NCBI GenBank assembly: GCA_036583965.1
Contig: JAZBQD010000030.1
Span: forward strand, 57,599,551 to 57,663,550
Length of the DNA: 64,000 nt
Source of the DNA: Prunella strophiata
Lineage: Eukaryota; Chordata; Aves; Passeriformes; Prunellidae
Reading direction: 5' to 3'
The number at the start of each line of letters is the position of its first letter. Positions within the stretch are counted from its first letter, which is position 1. Positions 51,751 through 61,305 of this stretch are shown piece after piece. The notes under the pieces were generated by a model. That model saw nothing but the letters and a program-made list of their open reading frames with translations. It was not told the origin of the DNA and did no database searches. The position numbers and the translations under genes are program-made.

Positions 51751-52788
51751 TGTAGAGGGTTGACCCTGACTGGATGCCAGGCACTCACCAAAGCTGTTCC
51801 AGTCTTTGGAATGTTCCAAAGAATGCAGCTGTTCCAAAGCTGCTTCCCTTCTCAGCTGGACAGGGGAGAGAAAATATAACAAAGGTTCAGGGGTTGAGAT
51901 AAGGACCGAGAGGCATCACTCACCAAATACCATCAAAAGCAAAACAGACTCAAATTGGGGAAATCGGCTGAATTTATTACTAACCAAAATCAGAGGAGAA
52001 TAATGAGAAGTAAAATAAATCTTAAATACATTTTTCCTTCACTTCTCTCTCCTTTCCAAGTTCTACCTTCTCCCCCTCAGCAGCTCAGGGAGACAGGGAA
52101 TGGGATTACAGTCAGTTCCTGCTGCTCAAGGAGAGTCAATGTGGTGTTGGTCCCATTGGAGGCAGTCTTCCAGAAATTCCTTTAATGTGAGTCCATCCCA
52201 CAGGCAACAAGTCTCCATGAACTGTTCCAGTGTGGGCCACTTTTCCATGAGGTGCAGTCCTTCAGGCACAGCCTGCTTCAGGGAGGGTACCCCATGGGGT
52301 CACAAGTCCTACCAATAAACCTGGTTCAGTGTGGACTCTTCTCTCCACAGGCCTGCAGGTCCCTGCCAAGAGCCTTCTCCAGCACAGGCTTCCCATGTGT
52401 TCACAGCATACTTTTAGGCATGGGTGTCCTCCACAGTCTGCAGGTGGATCTCTGCACTTCTGTGAATGTGTCAGGGAGACTGCCTGCTTCTTCTTGGGCT
52501 TCACCATGGGCTTCACCATGGGCTGCAGAGGAGCCTCATCTCTGGCAGCTGGAGCACCTCCTCCTCCTCCTCCTTCTGTGCTGACCTTGGTGTCTGCAGG
52601 GCTACTCCTGTCACATATTCTCAGCCTGCAATATTTTTTTTTCCTTAAATGTGCTATCACAGAGGTGTTACTGTCATTCCTTATTGGCTCTGCTGGACAC
52701 AGGTGAAAGCATCTGGCAGCTTCTTACAGATAACAAACTTTCCCCCCCCCCCCCCATTACCAAAACCCGGCCACACAAGACCAATACA
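51751..52788 (-). mobile_element. LTR, ERVL-like songbird family (copy 2)
   Basis: A minus-strand LTR of about 1,038 bases, homologous end to end to the solo LTR at 23237-24232. Its plus-strand start is TGTAGAGGGTTGACC and its end is CCAATACA. On the minus strand it has a CCAAT box (complement ATTGGCT, 52683-52689), a TATA-like TATTTAAGG-type box near 52643-52650 and AATAAA (complement TTTATT, 51973-51978). The central part has repeated CTGCAG/CTCC units of about 50 bases. Unlike copy 1, no matching 5-bp target duplication is visible (AGCGC on the left, GAAAC on the right). No internal retroviral sequence adjoins it. A run of C at 52742-52755 lies near the end. Frames inside it (for example minus 52262-52660, with a poly-Gly stretch) are LTR sequence, not genes. 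Confidence 0.85.
52742..52755. repeat. Poly(C) run inside LTR copy 2
   Basis: Fourteen C in a row, at the position where copy 1 has only GCCCTCC. This is an expanded homopolymer within the LTR and a likely sequencing trouble spot. Confidence 0.9.
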
Positions 52789-54321
52789 GAAACCAAAGAG
52801 AAGAGGTTCTGTGTGTGGCCTTAATTAATTTTTAGAACAGATTATTTCATTCTTAACAAAGGTTGTTCTCCATTCAGCCTCAGATTAGTATGCAAATTGC
52901 ATTACACTTTTTATTTTTTTTAATTGAAACCACAATGCCTTAATTTAACTAAATGTCAGGAAAATAGATTTATTTTCCTGGAAGGAAGATGGATAATTAA
53001 ATCTTTCATGAAAATGATTAAGTCTCATTGAAAAAACTAGTGCAAAACATTCAATTGTAATTGACTGAAAGAGTGCTGTACTAAGAGACTATAGATCAAA
53101 ACATTTGGCATGCACAACTGAGATGGGCCAAACAAGAAAAAAATACTACTTAGACAAGAGGTAGACATCCACACATAGTAAGTCATCTCTACTCTTTTGT
53201 GAGTCTTCAAAAGCATGACAGCAAATATCATTCAGGAATGACACTGCCAAATCAACATGTCCCTATAATTCCAGTTTTCATGATGTGGCGTTTCTATTAC
53301 CATTTCCCCTAAAACATGTATAAAAACAGAAGGAAAAAAAAACCAAAACCAATAAAAATTATTATTGTCATGATCTCATTTGTAATGCCTATTAAAAAGC
53401 TCTCTTGCTTCTATGGCATAGTAAGAGTATAGTGATTCTCTTATTCTCCTTTCATCCCCTTCTTTGCCTTTGCTGTTGGGCAGTGTCAGGCTACTGCTGC
53501 TCTGGGAGTTAGCTTACAAAGGCTGCTTTATTGCTCTTCACTGAACACCTTCCCACAGGGACCTTTAGTGTCACCTCAGTAATGCAACTAGCTGCCCCCA
53601 GTCCAGTGCCCGGAATACAACATTTATTTTTACCTTTGATTTCATTTCACATTCTCATGATGTCAGAAGACATTTGCAAAAGCTTGGCTTGAATTTTCAT
53701 TTTTGTTATGTTGTATATTCTGACTGGCATAATTTAAAGTTTAGGTGGTGGAAAGAAGGAAAAGAGAGGGAGTCTCTGAAAAAAAAAGTACAGATATGTT
53801 TTCAAAAAATAACTATGATTACTTTTAAGTTTGACATGTATTTAGTTAAAGTAACAGTATTCAGACTGGTTCTAAACAAACCACAAATTATTGTGCCCAA
53901 GGCAAAAAGCATATCAGTTCCCTCATTATTGCATATTGAGACAGAAACAGAACTAAGTAAGGGGAGCATAGAGGCATCCTTTTGAATTTAATTCTGAGTA
54001 CAATCTGTATCACTTTTAAATCACTGAATTTAAACCACAGACATGGGAACCTATCATTGGATTGAAAGTGGATATTTATTCCATAACACAGATAGGCATG
54101 AATATTCTTAGATAAGTTTTTGGATCAGTTGCAATCAGTTCCTTGATCATGCCAGAAGGCAGATATCAGAATTGGTTTTGATTTGGATGCTGATATTTAT
54201 ACAGATCTCCAATTGAATTAAAGATAACAGAATGCAAGATATTAATTTGAAACTCGCTAATGGAAGAAGCTTCACTGCAGAGAGATGTTAGATCAGTCTT
54301 GGTGAATATTTAGTACAGAGA
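52789..54321. other. Non-coding interval
   Basis: No gene or mobile element recognised. A 103-codon plus frame at 53674-53985 opens with TTG and shows no domain. Confidence 0.6.
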
Positions 54322-54430
54322 GTCACTGAATATCCTGAGCTGGAAGGGATCCACAGGGACCATTGAATTCCAGCTCCTGGATCTGCACAAGACATCCCAA
54401 GAATCACGCCATGCACCTGAGAACATTGAC
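54322..54430 (-). mobile_element. CR1 LINE 3'-end fragment
   Basis: The plus-strand sequence TCACTGAATATCCTGAGCTGG, followed by AGGGATCCACAGGGACC and then GACATCCCAAGAATCACGCC, is the reverse complement of a CR1 3' end. The element therefore reads on the minus strand with its terminus at 54322. Only about 110 bases remain, as expected for a severely 5'-truncated insertion. It lies about 0.7 kb from a SINE whose tail derives from the same type of CR1 end. Confidence 0.8.
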
Positions 54431-55218
54431 TAAGTCAGGAGAGAAAAAGCTTTGTAAGCTTACAGTGTTGTTGACTTTAGGTCCCCAGCACTGCCCTTTG
54501 GGTTTTTTGTTTGCTAGGTTTGGATTAATCTGATTCCAAAACAGCTTTTTAATGGGACTATATTGCATTGTACAGAATAACCAGTGTCCATACATCTATT
54601 ATTCACTCTCAGTGTTCCATAAAAGTTAGTGACCATTAAATACATCACTGCAACACTGGCTTCGTCCTGACATTTCTGACATTTAGAATATTCAAGATAG
54701 TGCTGCACTTTCATCTGACAAGGGATCAGACTTTTTTCTCACTCAATTTGAAAGCACCTTAGTTCAGCAAGACTGAGGCATCTGCTCAGTTACTTTCCCT
54801 ATTCCAGTGTCCTTTGTTTCAGAGGGGTAAGGGCCTTCCTTACCTTTTTAATAATTTTTACTCACCCCATTTTCAGGTGTGTGATACAGAAAATCATGCA
54901 ATGTCCTGGTTTTCTCTCCATTCACTACAGCAGAAATAAGAATTAAGGGAAATTATATTCTTTCACATGTCCAGGTCAAAGTAGAGGCAAGTTAAGCACC
55001 TCTTTTTATACAGAGGAATATTCCCAGAGTAAGCTCTTACTGCTAGTATGCATGATGAAAGAATTCATCTTGCTGAAATTTCAAGCATTCCTACTATATG
55101 GAGACTGTATATGATCACAGAAATGTTTAATCTTCATTTCCAGATCACAGAATATTTGCAGCTAGAAGGGACCCACAAGGATCATCAAGTCCAACTCTTA
55201 TGTGAATGGCCCATACAG

Positions 55219-55229
55219 GAATTGAACCC
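55219..55229 (-). promoter_or_regulatory. RNA polymerase III B box of SINE copy 1
   Basis: Minus-strand GGGTTCAATTC fits the B-box pattern GGTTCGANTCC with one CpG lost (CG to CA). It pairs with the A box at 55261-55272. Confidence 0.75.
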
Positions 55230-55260
55230 AAACCTTGGTATTTTTAGCACCATGCTCTGA

Positions 55261-55272
55261 CGAACTGAGCAA
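55261..55272 (-). promoter_or_regulatory. RNA polymerase III A box of SINE copy 1
   Basis: Minus-strand TTGCTCAGTTCG corresponds to tRNA-Ile TAGCTCAGTTGG with two changes. Activity is probably lost or weak. Confidence 0.7.
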
Positions 55273-55278
55273 ATCTCT

Positions 55279-58200
55279 TGATTCGTTGATCTCTTGAACT
55301 CTTACAATAAATGAAGAAAAACAGGCCATTCTAGGTTGCAGTTCATCTTATTCAAAAATAATTGGCCAAAATAAAACAGATAAGCCATGCTTTAGGGTAA
55401 CTTATTTGTCTGTTTTTTCATTTATTTTCTATAAAAAATTAAATTACTATCTCAGATGAAGATTTCCACATCTAAATAATTCCAATATTAGGGCAGGTGA
55501 CACTCACTTTCAACCCCTTGATCTTATTTTTCTTCACTGAAGTCAGAATTTTTTCCTAATTTGTCAAAAGCATAAATGTTGCATGCTTTTGATTTAGTGA
55601 GAAATAGTTCATATGCCTTTCCATAATGAAATGATGTTTCTGTAGTAATGGGGTTTTGTTAAGCACATGGTTATTGACAGTTTTAATGTTTGACAAAACC
55701 AAAATCCATAATTTTTTTTTTATTATTATTTCTGTTGTCATTAATGCAGACACTACAACAATGTAGCCCTTAATCTATAAACCAATTTCTAATTCTATTT
55801 GTGGTAAAAACAGTTGAACAGTGTAGGGGACTGTCTATTATTCTGTTTTAGTACAGGTAAAAATGCCTATCTTTTATATTTAGCCTGAAATATTGCTGAG
55901 GAGTTATAGCACAATATTAAAAAGGAATCTATAGACATGTGTTGTTCCTGTGTGGTTTAGACTGACATGCAAAGCACCCAAAGGTCACTTCTTTCCTAGT
56001 ACAGGCGAGTTCCCCATAAAGCTAACATTTTATCTGTATTCCATTAGCTTTTTTTTATTAAAGACCTGCAGGTGTTTTGATTTATTCAACAAAAGATCTA
56101 TTAAGCAGGTATAGTGTCTACAAACACCAAGAGGGATTGAGGACAAAATTACTAAAGATGTACTTCAACTCATTCATTTGCTTCAATGTATTTTATGCTT
56201 AACCGTGTATATGCTGTTTTATTCAAATTAGAGAAATCTTAATTAACGTCCAATGTTAATTAGTTAACAACTAATTAGTTAATTAGTTAACATCTAATGG
56301 ATCTTTCATGTTACATGGAAACCTCACATACACTTGTTGTAGAATTTTATTTGCAATACCAAATGTTCATGCAAATTTGGCAATTCACCAAAATCTAATT
56401 ACTCATTTCCACTAAGCCAAGCCACCTTTTGATTAAAGAAGTCCATTGCTATGGACTTATTTTATAAGATTTATTAATGAGCTATTTATAGTAGCCAGGG
56501 GTGTTCTTAGGAACTGTTTTCCCAGCCTATGAAGCTGGGTCAGCCCGATATTAATGGAATGTTTTTGATTTACTTGGCAAGCCACCAAATGTGTCTGAGC
56601 AGCATTATCAAGTTACATATTTATGCAAAATTCCAAGACATCTAAACTCAAATTTTTTCTGCCTGATTGCTCTCCAGAACACATCAAACAGATTTAGTAT
56701 ACATAGGGAGCACATATTATCTAAGTACTTCATAAAGATCAATACCTGAAACATGCTTATTTAGAGACATCTCTTCCTCTCAGGCTCATATAAATCTGTT
56801 TATTACAGTGGAGTTCTTTCTAATTAATTCCTGAGAAGAATCAAAACCTTAATGTAGACATTAAAAGGAATGCACTAGTAGTGAATCATTTGCAATCTGT
56901 TTAAGCTCTGGTTATTAACTTCATTGCAAAATCATGGGATATTCTCACTTATGTGAGGGTACACATGTAAAAAATGTGAAAAAATAGATTTGCAAAAAAA
57001 TAAAACTATGTAAACTATGAAGATTATGTAAAAAAAGACAAATTGTTATTTATTTAAAATATAATTTAGTTAAGTTTAAAACAACTTTTATAAATGCAGG
57101 TAGCATTTGGTTCTATGTTTTACCAAATTTGTCTTTGAAAATGTTTTTAAACATTATATATAATTTACAAGTCTTCATACATTTTACAGCTAAAAGGACG
57201 AGTTAATAAAAAAATTATTTGATTTTTCTAGTGGCAGATAGCTTTCCTGCCATAAGTGCAACATGCTTTTTTATGAAATATTATATATTACTGGACATAG
57301 AGCTTATGTCTTGTTTCCCCATAATCTGCTGTAATGACTAATTATCCAACTTAAAAATCTGCAATTATTGTATTAATTTTCTTTTGTTTAATTTTCTTCT
57401 GCTTCAACTGCCAATACTGTTTTTCTTTATGCTTTCTCTGCTATATTCAAAAGCATTATTAGGTATCATCTTCCTCAAATAATATGTTTAGGTCATAGTT
57501 TCATATAATTTCAAAATAGTGTATGTATTTCTATCACATTTTTGTTGTTTTCAACACCAATATTTTAGAAACTTGTCTACATTATCTTAAAGGCTTACAA
57601 GAAGTTAGAGATCACTGTAAAAACAATAGTGACAAAAATATTGTACCTAATAGTAGGAGATGTAATTTATCTTTGTAAAAAACTGAATTTGAGATTTTAA
57701 AATATTTTTATATTATTTTTTTTTCACCTCAAAATAATGTTTTGAATTTTCTTCAATAAATTATTTGCTTTGTACTTCTTAGCAAAAGAAGTAATGGGAT
57801 TTGGTTTTCAAATTATTTGATTTGTAAATATTTACATGGTATTTGTTAGACGGCATATTTTTACATAATTGTTATGTCCCATATTATCACAATGAATTCT
57901 GTTTCCTAGAAGTACTATTCATCTTTACCAGATCTTAAGAGGAGATATTTTCAAATGCTTATGTGACAAATATGTGTAAACAAAAGTTTGGAAGACAAAG
58001 GGACCCAATTCAGGTGATCACATAGAGGTGTTCAAAGCTATTTAAAATTATGAACTTTCTCTGCTACTCCAGATGGATATCAGCACTCTGTAGAATTTGT
58101 GTCATAGATAACTACATGTGGGTAGCCAAAATGTTGAAATTCTTGATGGTTATAGACTGATAAGAAAATTTGCAATACCTTTGATGCATATAGCAGTATT

Positions 58201-58969
58201 TTGTATTTCATAGACCAGAAATCTTAGAAAGCAAGAGAAGACTTCAAATGTGAATATGACAAGATTCTAATATGAAGAAAAACATTGCTTAGAGCAGTTA
58301 TTAATACATTGCATCCTCTCAAATTTTTACATGAAGCACTCAGAAAACTGCTGTGAATTACTGTGCTTCAAAAGTGAGTCAACAGACTAGCAACAATAAA
58401 AATACACAGAAATTAACATTTTTTTTGTCATTTGGTCCTTAGTGTTTATGAAAATAGCTTTTAATTATGCTTCAAGATATTTCACATGACAAGATAAGCA
58501 TTAGCAATAGAAAGCTTTCTTACTGTGTTATTACTTTTTTTCTGATATGAATGGTGGCATTATGCAGGTTTGTCAGATTTTAAAAGACATGTATTAATAT
58601 TGCCTTCATAAAGAAAACAGCTTGGTTGATTTGTTTGTTTTGGATATGACAATAGAATGAACCAATTTGACAAATAACTGCTCCTCCCCCAAAAAAAAAA
58701 AAAAAAAAACAAACAACCATAAATCCTTCAAAACTCAGTTTATTCTTCTTTTCACTTATCATGAAAAATTATTTAACTCAGCAACCAAGAAGCCAACTCA
58801 CCAAAACACAATGTTTCTCAAGTCCAAGTTTGAAAGAGATTGTACTGTAAGTCAAACATTCCCAAATTCAATTCCACTGAAGTATTTTGCCACACTATAT
58901 TGGTTTTGTTTTCAAATAAATAACTCATAAAAATCACATCAGCATCCTAAAAGATCTTTAAACAGCCAT
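55279..58969. other. AT-rich non-coding interval with TAATTA cluster
   Basis: No gene. The stretch 56240-56295 is packed with TAATTA cores and a repeated 15-base unit. An octamer ATGCAAAT lies at 56369-56376, and 56400-56700 looks well preserved (few simple repeats, mixed composition). 57000-57900 is extremely AT-rich. An A19 run lies at 58691-58709. Confidence 0.6.
56255..56292. promoter_or_regulatory. Repeated GTTAATTAGTTAAC-type sites, candidate factor-binding cluster
   Basis: The 15-base unit GTTAATTAGTTAACA occurs at 56255-56269 and again at 56278-56292, with an inverted half (AACTAATTAG) between. Each unit carries a TAATTA homeodomain core and resembles the HNF1 palindrome (GTTAATNATTAAC) with one extra base. 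The function is inferred from motif similarity only. AT-rich DNA makes such motifs by chance, but a doubled 15-base unit is less likely to be random. Confidence 0.4.
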
Positions 58970-59062
58970 AGCAAAGAGGCCTTTCACAGTTTTCCAACAG
59001 TCTTGGACAGGAAACTTCTTGAAAAACAGACACTTGAGTAAAAGACCCTGAAGAAAGAATGT

Positions 59063-59093
59063 GGGGGGGGGTGGGGGAGAGGGGGTGATGGGG
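59063..59093 (+). other. G-quadruplex motif in the U5 part of the LTR
   Basis: Four G runs on the plus strand of nine, five, five and four bases (59063-59071, 59073-59077, 59081-59085, 59090-59093) with loops of one, three and four bases fit the canonical quadruplex pattern. The LTR sense strand (minus) is the C-rich partner here. Followed by a GAGAGG purine tract to about 59114. Confidence 0.85.
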
Positions 59094-59165
59094 AGATAGA
59101 GAGGGAGAGAGAGGAGCCCTTGGAGTCAGAACTCAAATCCTCATGGAGGTAATGATCAATGCTCA

Positions 59166-59230
59166 TTTATTGCAAATCTGAGGGCACATTTATATGCAGG
59201 GTTCAGCGACGTGCGAATACATTTGATTGG
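59166..59230 (-). promoter_or_regulatory. ERVK-like LTR core promoter and poly(A) signal
   Basis: In minus-strand order: CCAATC (59230-59225), TATAAA (59194-59189) about 30 bases further, then AATAAA (59171-59166) after another 17 bases. The transcription start would fall between the TATA box and a point at or just past the poly(A) signal, so the R region is about 20-30 bases, as in avian C-type LTRs. The order and spacing are seen directly, and the activity is inferred. Confidence 0.6.
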
Positions 59231-59506
59231 TTACAAGGCACTATGTATAAGACAAAGAGCTTAACACACATTTGGTCACGTAGCATAGCTTGGCAAAAGT
59301 GTCATCATAACATCTTGCCCCATATCTTCTCTTCCCATCCTCAGAACGTCCTGCTTTTATCCTTTTCCTGGGGTTACATCCTGGCAAACTTCTTTATATT
59401 GTTTGCCCAAGGGCAGCATGTTCCAAGCTATTAGACAAGCATGCAGGGTTGTGCAGCTTGCTTTTGCCCTGCTCAAAATTCTCTCTTATAATGCCCCACA
59501 AGCAAA

Positions 59507-60618
59507 AACCAAATAAAGAAACTACACAGAGGGCAATAGAAATACAGTATTTCAGCATGAACATGTACACACATTGGACTAAATTTTCTGCAATTTCATT
59601 GGAACAGAATTTCATATACATAGAATTTCAAGTTCCGACTGAATTGTGAGTCCAGAGCAGGAGAAAAAGATTTAGGTTATGTTGGTTGGCTTTCACTTTT
59701 CAAATGTCTAATCACTTTTATGAAAGAAAACAAGGTGCAATTTGAAAAAGCAGTAATTATTAAAAATAATCTTAGTGCATGCCCTGTCCCAAAAAAAAAA
59801 AAAAGAAAAAAAAATCCAAGAAAAACCATCCCCAAGAACAGTTATGCATAGTAGATGAAATTCCAGAGATTCAGAGCTTATTGATACTACCAATAACAAG
59901 TGTATTGGTTGCTTCACAGTAGTATTACTGTTCACTTTCAAAGCACCCACAGACATTTGACCTTGGTTTTCAAATGACCATTTGAGTGTCAAGAGAAACA
60001 CTTGGAAAAAAGTCAGAAATAATGACCATCACGAGCACATCTTTCCTTAGTGAAAAAAGTGATATAAAATGTGACTAATTAAAAACATTTATCATCTTTC
60101 TGTTCTCTCCTTTTTTTGTCCTTAACTACAATACAATCATTTTAGTGATTGATGTCTTTAAATTCAGGTGTTTAACTTAGTCATATGACTAAAAATGAGT
60201 GAAGTACTTAGTGGATAAAAACACTTCACTGAATGTTAGAATATTATCATGTGATAAATTATATTCATTCTTTTAACTCTTATAATGCTTGTCAAAATTT
60301 TATTAAATTTTCTCTTGAAATACCTCTGTCAAGTTCAAATATACTAATCTGTATGGAAAACCCACAAGTAGTGTATATAACACAGTATTTTAAGTTTATA
60401 TGCATTGAAATTAGTTTTCTCAGTAAATGCTACAGAAAAAAAAGTTGAAATCCTAATTTTGAGCTAAAATCAAAACACATATTTGATCTTGATTGAATCT
60501 TTTTTCTACAGGCCACCTTCATTGAGGAGTAGAAGTTAGGTTAGTATTTTAGGAAGAATGTATTCAGTATGTAAATAAAATTGAGAAGAAAATTATATGG
60601 GCTAGATTTCACAAACAG
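59507..60618. other. Non-coding interval
   Basis: No gene or mobile element recognised. An A-rich run at 59791-59814, with one G interruption, accounts for a low-complexity minus frame at 59708-60001. Confidence 0.6.
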
Positions 60619-60752
60619 AATTACAGGATATTCTGAGCTGGAAGGTCCCCACAAGGAACAACCACTTATACAGAGATCAACATATAGAGAACAACATTAC
60701 CACCTTGGTGGTATTAGCTCTGTGCTCTAACCAACTGAGCTAATCTCAGGGT
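60619..60752 (-). mobile_element. tRNA-Ile-derived SINE with CR1 tail, TguSINE1-like (copy 2)
   Basis: Minus-strand element with an intact A box TAGCTCAGTTGG (60742-60731) in the context ATTAGCTCAGTTGGTTAGAG. It keeps an anticodon-loop CTAATAC that retains the AAT of tRNA-Ile, then CACCAAGGTGG. The B-box half is badly decayed (GTTGTTCTC). The CR1-derived tail CCTTGTGGGGACC and TCCAGCTCAGAATATCCTG ends near 60619. Same family and orientation as copy 1, 5.5 kb away, but with independent mutations, so it represents a separate insertion rather than a recent local duplication. Confidence 0.82.
60731..60742 (-). promoter_or_regulatory. RNA polymerase III A box of SINE copy 2
   Basis: Minus-strand TAGCTCAGTTGG is identical to the expected tRNA-Ile A-box region. 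The partner B box is degenerate, so polymerase III activity is unlikely. Confidence 0.75.
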
Positions 60753-61200
60753 CTTATTCAGTATTATTTGCAGAAGATATGGGAATTGAAATGGGATGCA
60801 ACAGAAGACAAATCAATTCTCAGAAGTGAAACCATTTGTTTAAAAGGACACAAGAAATTTCCCAGAGAAAGATGTAATTGAAGGATGTGTGGTACAATTT
60901 AACAACTCTCTTAACAAAATCTATGGTCATTGAAATGAGCCTATCTAATTGCAGATTTAAAACACAGATTTAATCCCTTTCTAATGGGTAGTTCTTACTG
61001 CAAGATATTGAAAATTAAAAAAAAACAAACCACAACTTGATTTCAAAAAGAAAGTAGAAAAGTAAATAAAAAATAATTCAAAGAACATGATTACTTACAT
61101 AAAAATCATATTAAGAAGTTCTTGAGCCAAAAGCTGTCTGACCTTAGAGAACATTCTGAACATTATCATCATATATTTGTCCTAATCTCCCATCTGTGTA
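60753..61200. other. Non-coding interval
   Basis: Nothing recognised apart from short A-rich runs near 61015-61030. Confidence 0.6.
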
Positions 61201-61305
61201 GATGTGGTGCTTAGGGACATGGCTTAATGTTAGCCTTGGCAGTGCTGGGTTTACTGTTGGACTCCATGATCTTAGATCTTTTCAACCTAAATGACTCAAT
61301 GATTT
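61201..61305 (+). mobile_element. CR1 LINE 3'-end fragment
   Basis: Plus-strand CR1 terminus: GTGGTGCTTAGGGACATGG, GTTGGACTCCATGATCTTAG, TTTTCAACCTAAATGA, ending in TCAATGATT. This is the same subfamily type of 3' end (GGGGATAGGGTTTAG, GTTGGACTAGATGAT) as the relic at 47830-48168. Only about 105 bases remain. Confidence 0.85.

Larger units (their letters stand above)
55143..55278 (-). mobile_element. tRNA-Ile-derived SINE with CR1 tail, TguSINE1-like (copy 1)
   Basis: On the minus strand the element starts with a body matching tRNA-Ile: A-box-like TTGCTCAGTTCG, GAGCATGGTGCTAA, an anticodon-loop region, CCAAGGTTT, B-box-like GGGTTCAATTC, then TGTATGGGCCA. It continues into a CR1 3' end (CTTGATGATCC, TTGTGGGTCCC) and stops near ATATTCTGTGATC. 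Such SINEs are transcribed by RNA polymerase III and mobilised by CR1 proteins that recognise the borrowed tail. The tRNA part has mispaired stem positions and a changed anticodon loop, so it is not a working tRNA gene. This structure matches the zebra finch SINE known as TguSINE1, as far as memory allows. Confidence 0.85.
58976..59500 (-). mobile_element. Solo LTR, ERVK/alpharetrovirus-like
   Basis: Minus-strand LTR. Its 5' end is TGTGGGGCATTATAAGAG at 59500. The core is laid out as in avian leukosis-type LTRs: CCAAT box (complement GATTGG, 59225-59230), TATAAA (complement TTTATA, 59189-59194) and AATAAA (complement TTTATT, 59166-59171). The short TATA-to-poly(A) spacing implies a very short R. 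Six-base direct repeats AGCAAA at 58970-58975 and 59501-59506 are candidate target duplications, the length usual for ERVK. The 3' end is uncertain: the AGCAAA boundary lacks the usual terminal CA, and an alternative end is 59049. Several CpGs survive (59207-59215, 59278-59279, 59346-59347), suggesting a younger element. No retroviral genes adjoin it. Confidence 0.65.

Noticed and set aside
55207..55278. Possible tRNA-Ile gene on the minus strand
   Set aside because: Stem mispairs, an altered anticodon loop and a fused CR1 tail identify it as a SINE head.
60680..60752. Possible tRNA-Ile gene on the minus strand
   Set aside because: The T-arm/B-box half is destroyed and a CR1 tail follows, so it is a SINE copy.
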